Source: Vandiemenella viatica (taxonomy: Eukaryota > Arthropoda > Insecta > Orthoptera > Morabidae). Taken from it: a stretch of 64,000 nucleotides of DNA. Below, in pieces: positions 46,901-57,905 of this stretch. Both the position numbers and the translations under genes were made by a program. The stretch's first letter is position 1. Every line of letters begins with the position of its first letter. The notes beneath the pieces are model-generated. The model did not search any database. It was not told the origin of the DNA and saw nothing but the letters and a program-made list of their open reading frames with translations. The stretch lies in assembly GCA_031002005.1 (NCBI GenBank), contig JARYHS010013630.1:27123112-27187111 (forward strand), given 5' to 3'.

Positions 46901-47664
46901 TAACATTTAAAAAGCACTAGATAAAAAAGACGAATGAAACCTCTTATGATTTTACATTCTTTTTCTAATGAAAAGGCATTGAGGTAGGAAAAGGGCCAAT
47001 AATTTGAAGAGCGAAAGGAACAGCTGTAGGGGAGGAAGAAGGCCAAAAAGAACAAAGTGGAAAAGGCGATTATCCACAAAATTCATGTCCCGTGATCGAA
47101 TCCTGGCGCGGTTAGCAATTTTTACGGGCTGTGCCTTGTTCATATGAGGTAGGTCCCGGTCGGAAGGAACACTGGCTTTGTATGCCTCCTTCGGTGGGAT
47201 CTATCAACCTCCGGGTTGTGAAATAAGTTAAGTTTAAGGGTATTAAAGTTTAAAAGAAATTTAACTGGGACTTCGCTCTTTATATAATGGCGATCGAAAA
47301 TATTCGTGATAGAAACAATAAACCACCACACAAGTCAAAACTAGAAACACCGATGCCGAAGTTAAGTGGATAAAGCAGTTCGGAGCCAGCCAGGCCTCTG
47401 GTATTTGCAGTAGTTCACATACAATTGTAGCCCAGAACGACGATTCTTCGGATCCTCCCATGAGGAAGAAAGGAAACACACTTTTTTCTGTCAACCAGCA
47501 CGATAAAAAAACTTCCAGAAACTTTTTGTTATAATTCACTAACATTTGGGATCAAAAAGGTTCGTGAAAATACATTAAAGACTAGCACAAAATTGAAAAA
47601 GTATTAATGTAGAAGAATAACGAAGGTTTGAAATATGAATGTTAGTGTGTGTACGGCGCTGCAG
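46901..47664. other. No gene seen; possible SINE-like segment
   Basis: End of intron 3. GTGATCGAATCCTGGCGCGG at 47092-47111 resembles a polymerase III B box and is followed by a GC-richer stretch to about 47220, possibly a degraded SINE. The rest is unrecognised. Confidence 0.35.
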
Positions 47665-47940
47665 GTGGTGGAGTTTTACTGCGAGGTGAAGTGGGACGTG
47701 AGGGCGTACATCGCGATGCTGATGTTGCCGCTCGTGCTGATCGGCTGGGTGCCCAACCTCAAGTGGCTGGCGCCGCTCTCCGCTGTAGCCAACTTCTTCA
47801 TGCTGGTCGGGCTGATCATCACCATGTACTACCTGGTCCAGGACTTGCCGCCCTTGTCCGATCGAACGCACTACGGACACCCTTTCAACTGGCCCTTCTT
47901 CTTCAGCGTCGTTATCTTCGCCATGGAGGCCATTGGTGTC
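47665..47940 (+). CDS. SLC36-type transporter, exon 4 (central helices)
   Basis: The exon lies between the acceptor GGCGCTGCAG and the donor GTGAGT at 47941, and its 92 codons are in phase 0 at both ends. It starts VVEFYCEVKWDVRAYIAMLM, directly continuing the exon 3 helix. It contains the family segment LIGWVPNLKWLAPLSAVANF, a following helix ending ITMYYLVQDLPPLSDR, and begins another helix FFFSVVIFAMEAIGV. The family usually continues with a VMPLENNM-like sequence, which should open the next exon; none was found by eye in 47941-64000. High GC and no stops set it apart from the surrounding repeats. Confidence 0.94.
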
Positions 47941-48407
47941 GTGAGTACTTGTCAGCGGCAATTTTTGAACTATTATCACAATAAAGAGCAATTGAACTGG
48001 TTTTAGGTGGCGCTGAAAACGAAAAGAAAACTTTAGCATCTCCATGTCGGATATTGCTCAGACATTGGTTTTTTTTACGAACTGCTGTGTCAATGGTGCA
48101 CCGAATGTACTAAGTCGATATCGGCAAAACTATCCCCGCCCGCCTGTCGTAATTGGCTAGCCCGTATAACAGCAACACACAGACGAGCCACAGTGCAACT
48201 GACCACTACGCACTTTATTGCTGGTCCGCAAAACCGATTAAACAGCCACACCATCCATCACCATCTCCTCGCTATGAGACACAGAAGCCATCTTTCCTCG
48301 AGAGAACCTTAGCTCACAGCACACCATAGGAGTAAAGATTAGCATTGGTACGAAAACATCGCCACAGGTCTCTGGAAATTAGGAAAAAAGTTGCCTGGAC
48401 TGAAGAG
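47941..48407. other. No gene seen (start of intron 4)
   Basis: Begins with the GTGAGT donor of exon 4. No recognisable repeat or protein. Confidence 0.4.
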
Positions 48408-48417
48408 TTGCTATTCG

Positions 48418-48659
48418 TTTTTTTTTTTTTTTTTTGTGGCTTTACGCCTCGTCAACGGCTAAGGTCATTAGAGGTGGGATGGGACTGGGGACAAGCAACG
48501 GGAAGGAATTCGGCCACGGCCTTTTTGAAGGAAGCATCGCGGTATTCGCCTGGAGTGATTTGGGGAAACCATGCAAAACCCAAATCTGGATGCCTGGACG
48601 GGGATTCGAACTCCCGAATGCGAGGCCAGAACGTTGACCGTTCACCCACCCCGCTCGGT
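48418..48659 (-). mobile_element. Full-length tRNA-derived SINE with 10-bp target duplication
   Basis: TTGCTATTCG lies on both sides (48408-48417, 48660-48669). In element orientation it starts ACCGAGCGGGGTGGGTGAAC (A box region) and has a B box GAGTTCGAATCCCCG. The body contains CCCAAATCACTCCAGGCGAA, and the end is GACGAGGCGTAAAGCCAC followed by poly-A (T-run 48418-48435). It is the reference copy for the fragments at 9757 and 11106. Confidence 0.95.
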
Positions 48660-48744
48660 TTGCTATTCGCTTTGGTATTAGCATGCCTACGGCAGAGTAA
48701 GAATAAGATGCAAGACGATGAATCATTATTGTGAGCAGGGTGCT

Positions 48745-49090
48745 TGCTCTACATGCTAGTGAAGTTAGCATTCCCATCTGGGGACTGTTCGCGTTAACCA
48801 AGATAGGACCCCTCGTATGTGTGACATCGTACTTCGCAGATCAAATCCTAGACGATTGTGTTCTTCCATTTATCCTTGTTCAACATTCCACTGCAGACCA
48901 CACAATGCACCATACCGTCGCTCCCAAATTGTATCCATATGGCTGGATGGAACAGACGCGAAGTTGTTGCCCTGGCTGGCGATGTCACTGACCTTAATCC
49001 TATTTCAGGATGAATACAGTATTTGACAAGGTTGGTGGATAAACTGATCAAGTTACATAGGATCTGCCACATCACTTGAAGATTCTGTTG
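48745..49090 (+). pseudogene. Tc1-like transposase fossil (second family)
   Basis: Weak but ordered matches: SIPIWGLFALT (MVWGGIS region), DQILDDCVLPFIL (the YVDEILDDHVLPFI-type segment) and LLPWLAMS followed by DLNPI in another frame (the LPWPARSPDLNPI motif). Only the catalytic-core half is present, with several frame breaks. It is distinct in sequence from the fossil at 16440-17630. Confidence 0.65.
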
Positions 49091-49339
49091 CAGCATAACG
49101 CACCGTTGGTACTACGACAGAACAGAAATTATGGACTTGCTCAGCATGGTACAAGCTCCCGTTCCTGGATCAAAGATACTGTTGGTTATTTATTGTTGTA
49201 TAATATCGCATAACTTATATTTAGGAAATAAAATAATAATTACTTTTTTGAACTATCTGAAAAAATTTAATCTCGACGAAGGTATTATCACAGTCTCATT
49301 TCACACCTCTGAAATGAGACCATATATGATTGCGGATAA
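49091..49339. other. No gene seen
   Basis: AT-rich sequence between the Tc1 fossil and a CR1 fragment; nothing recognised. Confidence 0.35.
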
Positions 49340-49575
49340 AAAATTTATTGGTGGTGAGACCTACATAGATACTGGTAGAAGAATTAGCAGTAGTAAGTGG
49401 AAGGGGGAAAAGACCATGATCATAAACTGGCTCTTGATTTCAGGCATATGAGAATGGGAAATTTTCTCTTGTAAGTGAAGGAGTTGGGGATTGGAATATA
49501 TTACCAAGGAAATAGCAGAACAATTTACTCAAACACTGAAAAAGTTTTCACTAAAAATTCGTTAAATTCCAAATT
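49340..49575 (+). mobile_element. CR1-type LINE 3' fragment (sense)
   Basis: Short match to the end of the CR1 ORF2 at 21160-21340 (KWKGEKT, LDFRHM, GVGDWNILPRK-like, in mixed frames). The terminal hairpin is not preserved. It is heavily decayed. Confidence 0.6.
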
Positions 49576-49849
49576 AGTTGTGCAGGAAAATTGTCACTGA
49601 AACAAATATGCAATCGTACTTAATCCAGTCATTTTTATTATTAATATTATCATCTTTGCACCAGCTTAACTTTTTTTCATGGTGAGATTGTTGTCTCCGA
49701 ATGTCGTCACCTTTGTTACCTTTGCAAGACATAGTCTCTTGCTGTTACTTCAAGTGAATGTGCTGCTTCCTAGAGACTCCGTCCAATCTTGTAAAAAAAA
49801 TCTGATCGTATGGAAATACAGTAATATAGATTATATAGATATGTTTGAT

Positions 49850-51430
49850 TTCTTACATCTACATATATACTCTGAAATTCACAAAATTGTGGGTGGCATA
49901 GGGTGCTGAGCACCAAAGTTAATCTCTTTGTTGTGCATTCCAATTCCTAATGGTACGAGGGAAAAAAGAGTTCATATAATAATCATTGCGGCTCCTTATT
50001 TCTCTAATCTTATCTTTCCTGTCATTCCGGCTGGTGGACGAAGTATTTCACTACACTCGAAAGTGAAAGTGGGAGTAGACATGTTTACCAATAAGTTTAA
50101 ACGAAACGTGCGTCGTCTATCTACCAGAGACTCCCAGCCTAGTCTACTAATCAGTTCTGTGACGCTTTCATAAGGACTGTAACAAGCGGTCACGAATCGA
50201 GCGGCTCTTCTCTGTACTTTCTCTATACTTTCGATCAACCCCTTGTGAAACGGATCCCAAATGCCACAACAATAGTCCAAATGTGGACGCACAAGAATTT
50301 GTACGCTATCTCCTTTGTTTGTTCATTACAATTTTTCAAGATTCGACCTATGAATCGCAGCCTAGAAATAGCTCTACCTAATTAACGAATTAATGTGTAT
50401 GTCCTTTTTTGTACTGTTACTTCCAAATATTTCTTAGAATCAACCATGTCAATAACTGAATCATTTAACTCGTATTTCTGAACAATTAATTCTTTTTGTT
50501 AGTTATGCTCATTGTCTTGCACTTTTTACAATTTAAAGTAAGTTGCCATTCAGCGCACCATGCCAAAATAACATCCAGATCACGCTGAATTTCTAAGCAA
50601 TCGGCCAAATTCCTTACTTTCCTATAAATAACCGCATCATCAGCAAACAATCTTAAAAGGCTTTTCACTTTGTCTCCGAGATCGTTTATAAAAATTAAAA
50701 AAAGTAGTGGTCCTATTACACTTCCTTGAGGTACACCCGATGTAACATCTAGATTAGAAGAACTTTCTCCTTCAACGACGAAATACTGCGACCGACCAGT
50801 TAAAAAATCCTTTATCCATTCACAAAGCTGATCAGATATATCGTACGCTCGAAGCTTCGCTAAAAGGCGGTTGTGTGGCACAGAGTCAAAGGCTTTCTGA
50901 AAAACTAAAAAAATTGCATCTACTTGTGAACCTGCATCAATAACTTTCATTACGTTGTGTGTAAATAGGGCCAGCTGTGTTTCACATGATCTTTTCTTCC
51001 GAAATCCGTGTTGATTTGTTGTAAGCAAATTATTTTCATCTAGAAAATTCATAATGTTCGAACATATAATATGTATGCTCCATAACTCTACTACAAACAG
51101 ATGTTATAGATATGGGACGATAGTTTCCAGGATCACTTCGATCACCTTTCTTGAAAATCGGAGTTACTTGCGCGATTTTCCAGTCTGAAGGTACTTTTCG
51201 CTCTTCTAATGATTTACTGAATAATATCAGACTGAAATTGTCCTATTTCCATCGCATACTCCGAAAATACTCTTAGTGGAATTCCATCCGGGCCTGGTGC
51301 TTTCCCCATTTCAGGAGCTCCAATTGTTTTATGATACCTGCAGTATCTATTCGTAATGATTCCATCCCCAACTCGGCGTGGGAAAACGAGAATACTATCC
51401 TTATTACCATGTAAGAACACACTTGGAGAC
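49850..51430 (-). pseudogene. CR1/L2-like LINE reverse transcriptase, 5' truncated
   Basis: Antisense. From the 5' side: GKAPGPDGIPLRVF, a decayed finger region, then NQHGFRKKRSCETQLALFTH, AIFLVFQKAFDSVPHNRLLA, LTGRSQYFVVEGESSSNLDV, TSGVPQGSVIGPLLFLIFIN, LLRLFADDAVIYRKV (FADD intact) and LTLNCKKCKTM. After a break it continues MRPHLDYCCGIWDPFHKGLI and ESIEKVQRRAARFVT. Compared with other CR1-group proteins the order is complete from mid-RT to the C-terminus. Frameshifts occur near 51060, 50490 and 49990. The 3' end is near 49850 with no clear tail. Confidence 0.85.
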
Positions 51431-52340
51431 GTGAAAAAAATTATGTCATTTTGACCAAACTAATGTTACCAACTACTTCCTACTAGCTAGGTACTGAACA
51501 TCCAAATTTTACAGTGTTGGCCGCAAAAAGTAACATCCTATGCTAGTTAATGTGTTTGATTGTAATTACCAAAAACTCTTGTTAATTTCTATAGTTGCTG
51601 AAAGTTTCAAAAAATTGCACAACACAGCTTTGTCAACCCTATACAAAACATACCGTTTTTCTCACATATTTTCAGTTTACTAAATGCAAGAAAAAATTAT
51701 TTCACTGAGTAAAATGGGTTCTGAAGCAAAAATTCTTTCAGAGAATGATAGTCCTCTCGGTACGACAGGCAACCAACCTTTCTTGATGTTATAATTATTC
51801 CTAGTATTGTAAATCAACAATGAGATTGAAGTATTAAAACTTTTCTACTAGGAAGAACAGAAGGGATATACATGTGTGTATTGTGCATGTACGCGAATGA
51901 ATTTAAAGTATAGATATATTTGTAAACATATTATTGCTCTATATCCGTTAGATTATTATGCAAATAATTCTTAAAAGAAGTTTTGTGAATTCAAAACTTT
52001 CTGTGCATATGTTGAAATTCCCCAGGAGAATAACTGAGTAGGAAATGTAAATATGCAAAATAAACCAACTTAGTCGTCTCTGCGGCTATTGATCTTAATG
52101 AGAAGGTGGCGGAACTAAGAGGTTTATGTTGGTTTCAATTTAAATTATCCACGGTGTCACACGTGCGGATCTTAGCGTTTATAGAAATACTTTACCCTTT
52201 TTTTTATTTTAGTACCAAATATTAAAGTGAATAAGCAAAAAATATAAATTTCATTTAAAAATTTGCATTTCTTCTAGTTATTAAATTAGATTCGATTATA
52301 ATTCTGATGTTCGATATTTTTTTGATTTTTTTTTCTTGTT
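51431..52340. other. No gene seen
   Basis: AT-rich DNA with no recognised repeat or protein. Confidence 0.4.
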
Positions 52341-52528
52341 AGACTTTTGAGGTGGTACCCAAAAATAACCGGAATAGAAATGCCGTGGGCGCAGCGTTTC
52401 TACCGCTAGTCGTTTATAGCGCAACTCATGCCAGTTCAGTGCCGCCTGTGTTGTCGACCTGGGTTGTTCTGTTAATGAGCAGTGATTGTTTTTGCTAGCG
52501 CTATTTTGTTATTGTTTTGTTTTTGATG

Positions 52529-53756
52529 ATGGCAAGTTTAAGTGAACAACGTGCAGCTGTGAAATTTTGTTTTCTACTCAGTAACAATGCTGCTGAAACT
52601 GTTTTAATGTTGAAAACATCTTGTAGTAAAACCAAAGTTTTTACTTGTGTAATTTATACATTTGTTTGGGTTGGGATAGAGGACAGATGAGCGAGCAAAA
52701 TTAGGCAGCGTTACGAGAGCCACAACCTGAAAGTAGAGCACGAGTCAGTGATTCGGCAATTTTCAGGCGCCGAAACCAGAACGCAAGCTGGCATTATGAC
52801 CGAATGCAGTTAGGTGATGTCAGAGTTTGCCCTCTCCAAAGAGCTGGAGTGGAGTGGGGGTTATCATAATAAAACCCTGAGCACAGCTAGCTAGGTCTGT
52901 CTGTCGTTCGAGCTGACTGTCGCATCGTGCAGACGGGATTCGACGAGAAGCTACCGGGCTCCGACCTCGGAACGGAGCCATTGCAGCCCAAGAGATGTTC
53001 TACAGCAAACCAGAAGGTAGGCTCTACTGAGCAAGAGTTGGATATGAGACGGATAGGTTCAGTTAGGCAGAAGTTCAACGTATTGCAAAAGTCCAGTCGT
53101 GTTTGGGTTAGAGGTACTCGTGTTGTGAAGCTCGCTCTGTCTCTCCTCGTTCCCATAATGTTGGTGGTGGTTAGAAAGGCGCCACTGCACCAGTTTTATC
53201 AATTTCAGACAATACTATTAATAGTAAATGTTTCCACAGCCATCTTCGTTTGTGTGTAAATATGTGTACAGTGTCACACCTTCAGAAACCTGATGTAAAT
53301 AAACATGTAAATATTCAGAAATGATTAGCCCTGATTTTCCAAGTAATAATCCTATCACAAGACTCATATCCCAACAATTCGTCGATTTTTATGTAAACGC
53401 TTATCCACGAATCCCTATGGCAATCTGTCCTTGTCTCACCGCTCGGCTGGACAGAGTGACTTGAGGGTCACTACAATCTTACAAAGATGATGCTATGGGA
53501 AAAACTCAAGTGTACGATTCGTTCGCTCGGTTTAAAAATTGCGACATGTCGATTGATGATAAATCTCGTTCTGGACATTAATCAACTGCCCGAATCGACG
53601 AAAATGAACTGAAGAGTTCAAGAAAAAACGAGGGAGGAGCTGTCAGTTATTTCTAAAGATGACTACAGAAAATGTTTGGAACAGTGGAAGCACCGGTGGG
53701 ACAAATGTATTAGTTGTAATGGAGAGTATTTGGAAGGGAATAAGGTTGTTTTGTAA
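52529..53756 (+). pseudogene. Mariner transposase remnant (N- and C-terminal parts)
   Basis: It starts MASLSEQRAAVKFCFLLSNN, then AAETVLMLKTS at 52621, is interrupted by the LTR, and resumes YKDDAMGKTQVYDSFARFKN then DMSIDDKSRSGH, the mariner helix-turn-helix region. A TAA follows where the family has RPST. After about 53640 the sequence jumps to the extreme C-terminus (FEQWKHRWDKCISCNGEYLE then GNKVVL and stop), so the whole DD34D catalytic core is deleted. Frame is continuous across the LTR target site when one duplication is ignored. Confidence 0.88.
52622..53475. mobile_element. Solo LTR (854 bp) in the mariner
   Basis: It begins TGTAGT and ends ACTACA (TG...CA with 6-bp inverted ends) and is flanked by ATCT on both sides (52618-52621 and 53476-53479), a 4-bp target duplication. 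It includes a GC-richer region (52880-53180) with a chance open frame and an AATAAAC near the 3' part. No internal retrotransposon genes are present, so it is a solo LTR left by recombination. The 4-bp duplication suits Gypsy/BEL-like elements; the superfamily is not provable here. Confidence 0.88.
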
Positions 53757-53818
53757 ATATATAGCTTTTAAAAAATAATTCGTTTTTTTTTTTGGGGGGG
53801 GGGGTATCCCGTCGTATA

Positions 53819-55064
53819 TTTTAACACAATATGATATACTGAAATAAGAAATTAAAGCCCCTTGAAACATTAAAGCAAACGGTCCAGTAAGGGCGTACCG
53901 AGAGTCAATTGCCCTTTTGGTTAGAAATTTAAATAACGCTTTCCTGAGGACATGCCTTATACAGAATGCAACACGAAAGTTACCGCCTGCTATATTGATA
54001 GCAGTAGAGCCGGCGGTCATTTCTAAATACATCTTTGCCGCCAACAATAGCATTTGCAGCAACAAATGTAAGAACATTGGAAAATTTTCGTAATACCATA
54101 GAGGGGATACGGGCGAGTTGGATCACTAAGTTTCAGCAAACTGATTCTTGGAGCGCTAGCGTCGGCGATGGATCTTCAAGCAGTTATATTTTCCAGTGCC
54201 AGGTGGAAGTAGGTTCTTCATTCGGTTACTGTTAAGTCTGTCTCAAAATACCTTGCCTATCAAATGCCATATTATTTTTGCATACAACTTGTGTTCTGCA
54301 TGAAAGAATTTATTTTTACTTGGATACCATTATGTTTGCAAGTATGTATCATATGCTTTAATATTTTATCGCTCCTGTTCAATATTATTACACTATTTTT
54401 ATCGCTATGAACAAAGAAGTCACCAATTTACTTTCGTTTTTAGATTTCCATCCTGACTTACTTGTGATATGTATCGTTTCTGAAACTCCGCGCAGCAAAG
54501 CGTTGTGAATGTGAACAAGAAGTATTTATGCACTCTACATTTCAAGAGTTGGTGCTATATGAATTCCGATAGGAAACACCTTATGCCACTCGCTGTTCCA
54601 TTAAAAGGTACATATATGTAGAACATATCTGTAATGCCTTTGTTTACTGCAGTTTAAGAATTTGCTAAAGTACACGAAACTAGTATAATGTTGTTACATT
54701 TGAGTGCCAACATTGTAGATTAAAATGCTATAAATGTTTGGTTCCTCTTTTGGCTTCAAATGATGTCTGTGTTAGTCCAGCAAATTATTGCTGTGTGTAG
54801 ATCCAGGATAAGTTTTTAGTTACATTGGTTTCCAGTTATCGAGTATTATACTTAACATTTAAATTTTTAGTTCTTATGCGTTTGTTAATTACAATTTTGG
54901 GATAGTTCATGTTAAAAGTCAGAGAAGTAGTTTTGAAAAGAAAATTTTTATCATGGCGTATTTGTGGCAAGTGTTACTTACAAGGATGAGCTCTCAAAGA
55001 CTCTTTTTTCTACACATCTGTTTTCGCATTTAATTTTTCGTCTCTGTCAAATTATTTACGTGCA
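53819..55064. other. No gene seen
   Basis: AT-rich with a somewhat GC-richer part at 53880-54200 that has an open frame on the minus strand (to 54077) with no motif. Possibly an unidentified old repeat. Confidence 0.35.
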
Positions 55065-55240
55065 TTTTCATCAATCACTTTCTATTGCCATTAACAAAAT
55101 TTAATTTTAAATCCTTTGAGTTTTTTAATTTATTCCACTCCGTGACTCCCTTACATACAAATAAAATTTTCCCTCACCCTTTATATGCCTGAAATTATTG
55201 TCATGGACGTCTCCTCCTTCCCACATGCTACCAATATCCA
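55065..55240 (-). mobile_element. CR1-type LINE 3' fragment, very decayed
   Basis: The reverse complement aligns with the ALDFRHKGVGRFSF and DWNKLPREM part of the CR1 ORF2 (words such as CACTCCGTGACTCCCTTACA and CCTGAAAT on the + strand). Tail and hairpin are absent. Confidence 0.55.
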
Positions 55241-55769
55241 TCCAAGCCTCATCGCAAATATACCCTTATATCGTATCAGTTATTACACAAACAAATCTAG
55301 TTTGAAATACATTTGTTTTAGGAAATCTGAATGTAGTTCCAGATGTGGGTGTGAAAAGAGAACCTTGTCTTCCAGAAGTAGTTACTTCAGTTAATATAGC
55401 TGTTCAACAAAAGTTGTTTACTGTGCCACTTAACCCAGAGTAAAAAGGAATAGGACTTTTTACCTCTGGTATTCTACAGTATCTCATATGGAATGCATTT
55501 TTTTGTTTGTTACTTCTGCTGCATTCAGAGGTATATCAAATTGAACATAACATTTTAGGATTGTATTTGTTAATTGCACAGTCTGAAGTGAAAAGCCTTT
55601 TTGTATGAAAATAGATATATTTGAATTTTCCACCAAGATTAAATATTAACACCTACCGTGTTCACATAGTAGAGATGATTTCTTGTACTAAAGTTTGTAG
55701 TAACTGCGGTAAATATGGAGCAGTAGTCGATTGGCCATTGAAGTTCTTACGTTATTCATGTTTGGGATA
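55241..55769. other. No gene seen
   Basis: AT-rich sequence before the Jockey-type LINE; no motif. Confidence 0.35.
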
Positions 55770-57905
55770 TGATTTTTAAAAAGAACATTATAAACTTTAT
55801 TCTAAAATACTAAGAAATGTAATAAGATAGGCCTAGAACAGGTAAATATCAGAGAAAATAGACAATTCAGGCAATAAGATGAAAACTATTTAGAATGTAA
55901 TAATAACTGAAACAGGAAAATCTGTAAATCACTCTAAAGACATAAAAATAGAAGAAAATGTATCTGTTCATATTGAAGTAGGGGAAGTTTGTGAAATATT
56001 TAAGAAACATTTTACTTCAGTTGTAGAGAAATTAGGGATAGAAAAGCAAATCCCACATAGTGCCCTAAGGCATCCTCAAACTGCTTTCCGAAATAAATTT
56101 GTGGAGATACAATTGCCACCAGTAACAGTCTCAGAAATAAATAGACTCATGAAACAATTTAAACCTAAAAATTCTTGCAGCTATGACAATATTTCAAGTA
56201 AATTACTGAAAAGATGTTCAGATTGTATCAATCGTGTACTTGCCCACATTTGTAATGATTCCTTAATTCAAGGTGTTTCCAAATAGACTCAAATATGCAG
56301 TTATAAAACCGTTGTTTAAAAAAGGAGAAGCAACATGTGTAGATAACTATCATCCCATTTCATTACTTTCAGGATTCTCAAAGATTTTTGAAATATTCAT
56401 GTATTGTAGAGTAATAAAACATGTTACACAAAATTATATCCTCACTAAATCACAATTTGGGTTCCAAAAAGAATCATCTATAAAGAAGGCAACATATTTT
56501 TTTAAATAACACATTTGAGGAACTGAATAATAAAATGAGCCCTGTAGGAATATTTTGTGAGCTTGCAAAAGCATTTGTTGGTGTAAATCATGAATTACTT
56601 TTGAAGAAAATGGAATACTATGGTATTTATGGAACCGCAGGTAAATGGTTTCAATCATACATGGAAAGTCGAATGCAAAAAGTTTGCATTTTTTTATTCT
56701 AAAATAAGTAAACATGCTTTAACAGACTGGGAGAAATTAAAACATGGAATTCATAACACAGAATTCCTAGGACCCTTCCCCTTTTTGATGTACATCAATG
56801 ACCTTCCTGGAAACTTATCTGACAAAGTTAAGAGTGTTTTGTTTGCAGGTGACTCTAACCTCACTGTGAGAAAAACACCAAACAGCAATCTAGAATTTAA
56901 TCTAAATGAAGTACTTAGTGAAGTAGCAAATTGGTTTAAGGCAAATTCATTCAAATTAAATTTTGAAAAAACACATTATATTAAGTTTAAAACAAAAAAT
57001 TATGCACAGCCAGATTTACAAGTAAGCTATAAAAATAACACAATCTTAGAAACAAAGAGTATAAAATTCCTTGATATTAAAATAGATGAGAAAAACTGTT
57101 GGCACAAACATAGCACACGCCACTACTGAAGAAGTTAAGTAGTGCCACCTTTGCAATATGAACACTTTCTCTAACAGCAGATCAATAATTAACGAAACAG
57201 GTGTACTTCTCATATTTTCATTCAGTGATGTCATATGGCATAATTTTTTGGGGAAACTCTTCACAAGTAAAAAGTTTTCATAGCACAGAAAAGAGCTATG
57301 TTGTGTAGGGTAAAAACAAGAACTTCTTGCAGACAACTTTTAAAAAAACTCAATATGCTTACAATGAATCTCGGGATATATATTCTCTCATGTGCTTTGT
57401 CACAGATCATTTTAACCTGTTTACTTACTTCTAACTCACAGGTACACAATTTCTAAACAAGAAACAGAAATAACTTGCACAAAGCATAAACATCTCTGTA
57501 ATTAGTACACATAGGAGTTAATTATTCTGGTATACATCTGTTTAATAAACTTCCCAAGAGTATAAAACAGTTTTCAGATAGTAAAGATATATTTAAAGAA
57601 AAATTGAAACATTATTTTACTGGCAACTCTTTCTACTCCATTCAAGAATTTGGTCAAAATAATTGTATTCAATATCACCTTTTACAAACCTCAGGGGTAA
57701 AAATTAATGTTTATGTTTAGTCTCTTTATTTGTCTTTGTAACATATAATTGCTCGTTTTTACTATAATTATAACTCATATTGTATGTATGTGTATTATCC
57801 ATGACATGTTTCACATCCCAGAGGTGCTTCCTCACCAGGGATCCATGAAACACGATTGATAAATAAATATATAAATAAATATATATATAAATAAATAAAT
57901 AATGG
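55770..57905 (+). pseudogene. Jockey-type LINE, 5' truncated, RT inactivated
   Basis: It opens YSKILRNVIR and runs through SVHIEVGEVCEIFKKHFTSV, LPPVTVSEINRLMKQFKPKN, SYDNISSKLLKRCSD, RLKYAVIKPLFKKGEATCVD, NYHPISLLSGFSKIFEIFMY, SQFGFQKESSIKKATYFF, a damaged GVPQGS region (HGIHNTEFLGPFPFLMYIND), then VKSVLFAGDSNLTVRKTPNS and NLEFNLNEVLSEVANWFKAN. The catalytic FADD is FAGD. Homology continues in broken frames (KLLSSATFA, HNFLGKLFTSKKFS, LNKLPKSIKQFSD) to a tail of ATAAATAA repeats at 57860-57903. Endonuclease and ORF1 are missing. Frame breaks lie near 56275, 56505 and 57125. Confidence 0.85.

Larger units (their letters stand above)
52341..53818 (+). mobile_element. Mariner element, internally deleted and split by a solo LTR
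   Basis: The left terminal region GGTGGTACCCAAAAATAACC (about 52352) is approximately inverted at the right end (TTTTGGGG...GGGTATCCCGTC, 53790-53813, where a T/G run has expanded). Between them are the N- and C-terminal pieces of a mariner transposase. A solo LTR sits inside. Confidence 0.8.

Noticed and set aside
52927..53259. 110-codon open frame, GC-richer, on the + strand
   Set aside because: It lies wholly inside the solo LTR defined by TG...CA ends and ATCT duplications, and has no family motif.
53643..54077. 144-codon open frame on the minus strand
   Set aside because: It overlaps the mariner C-terminus and a homopolymer and shows no known motif.
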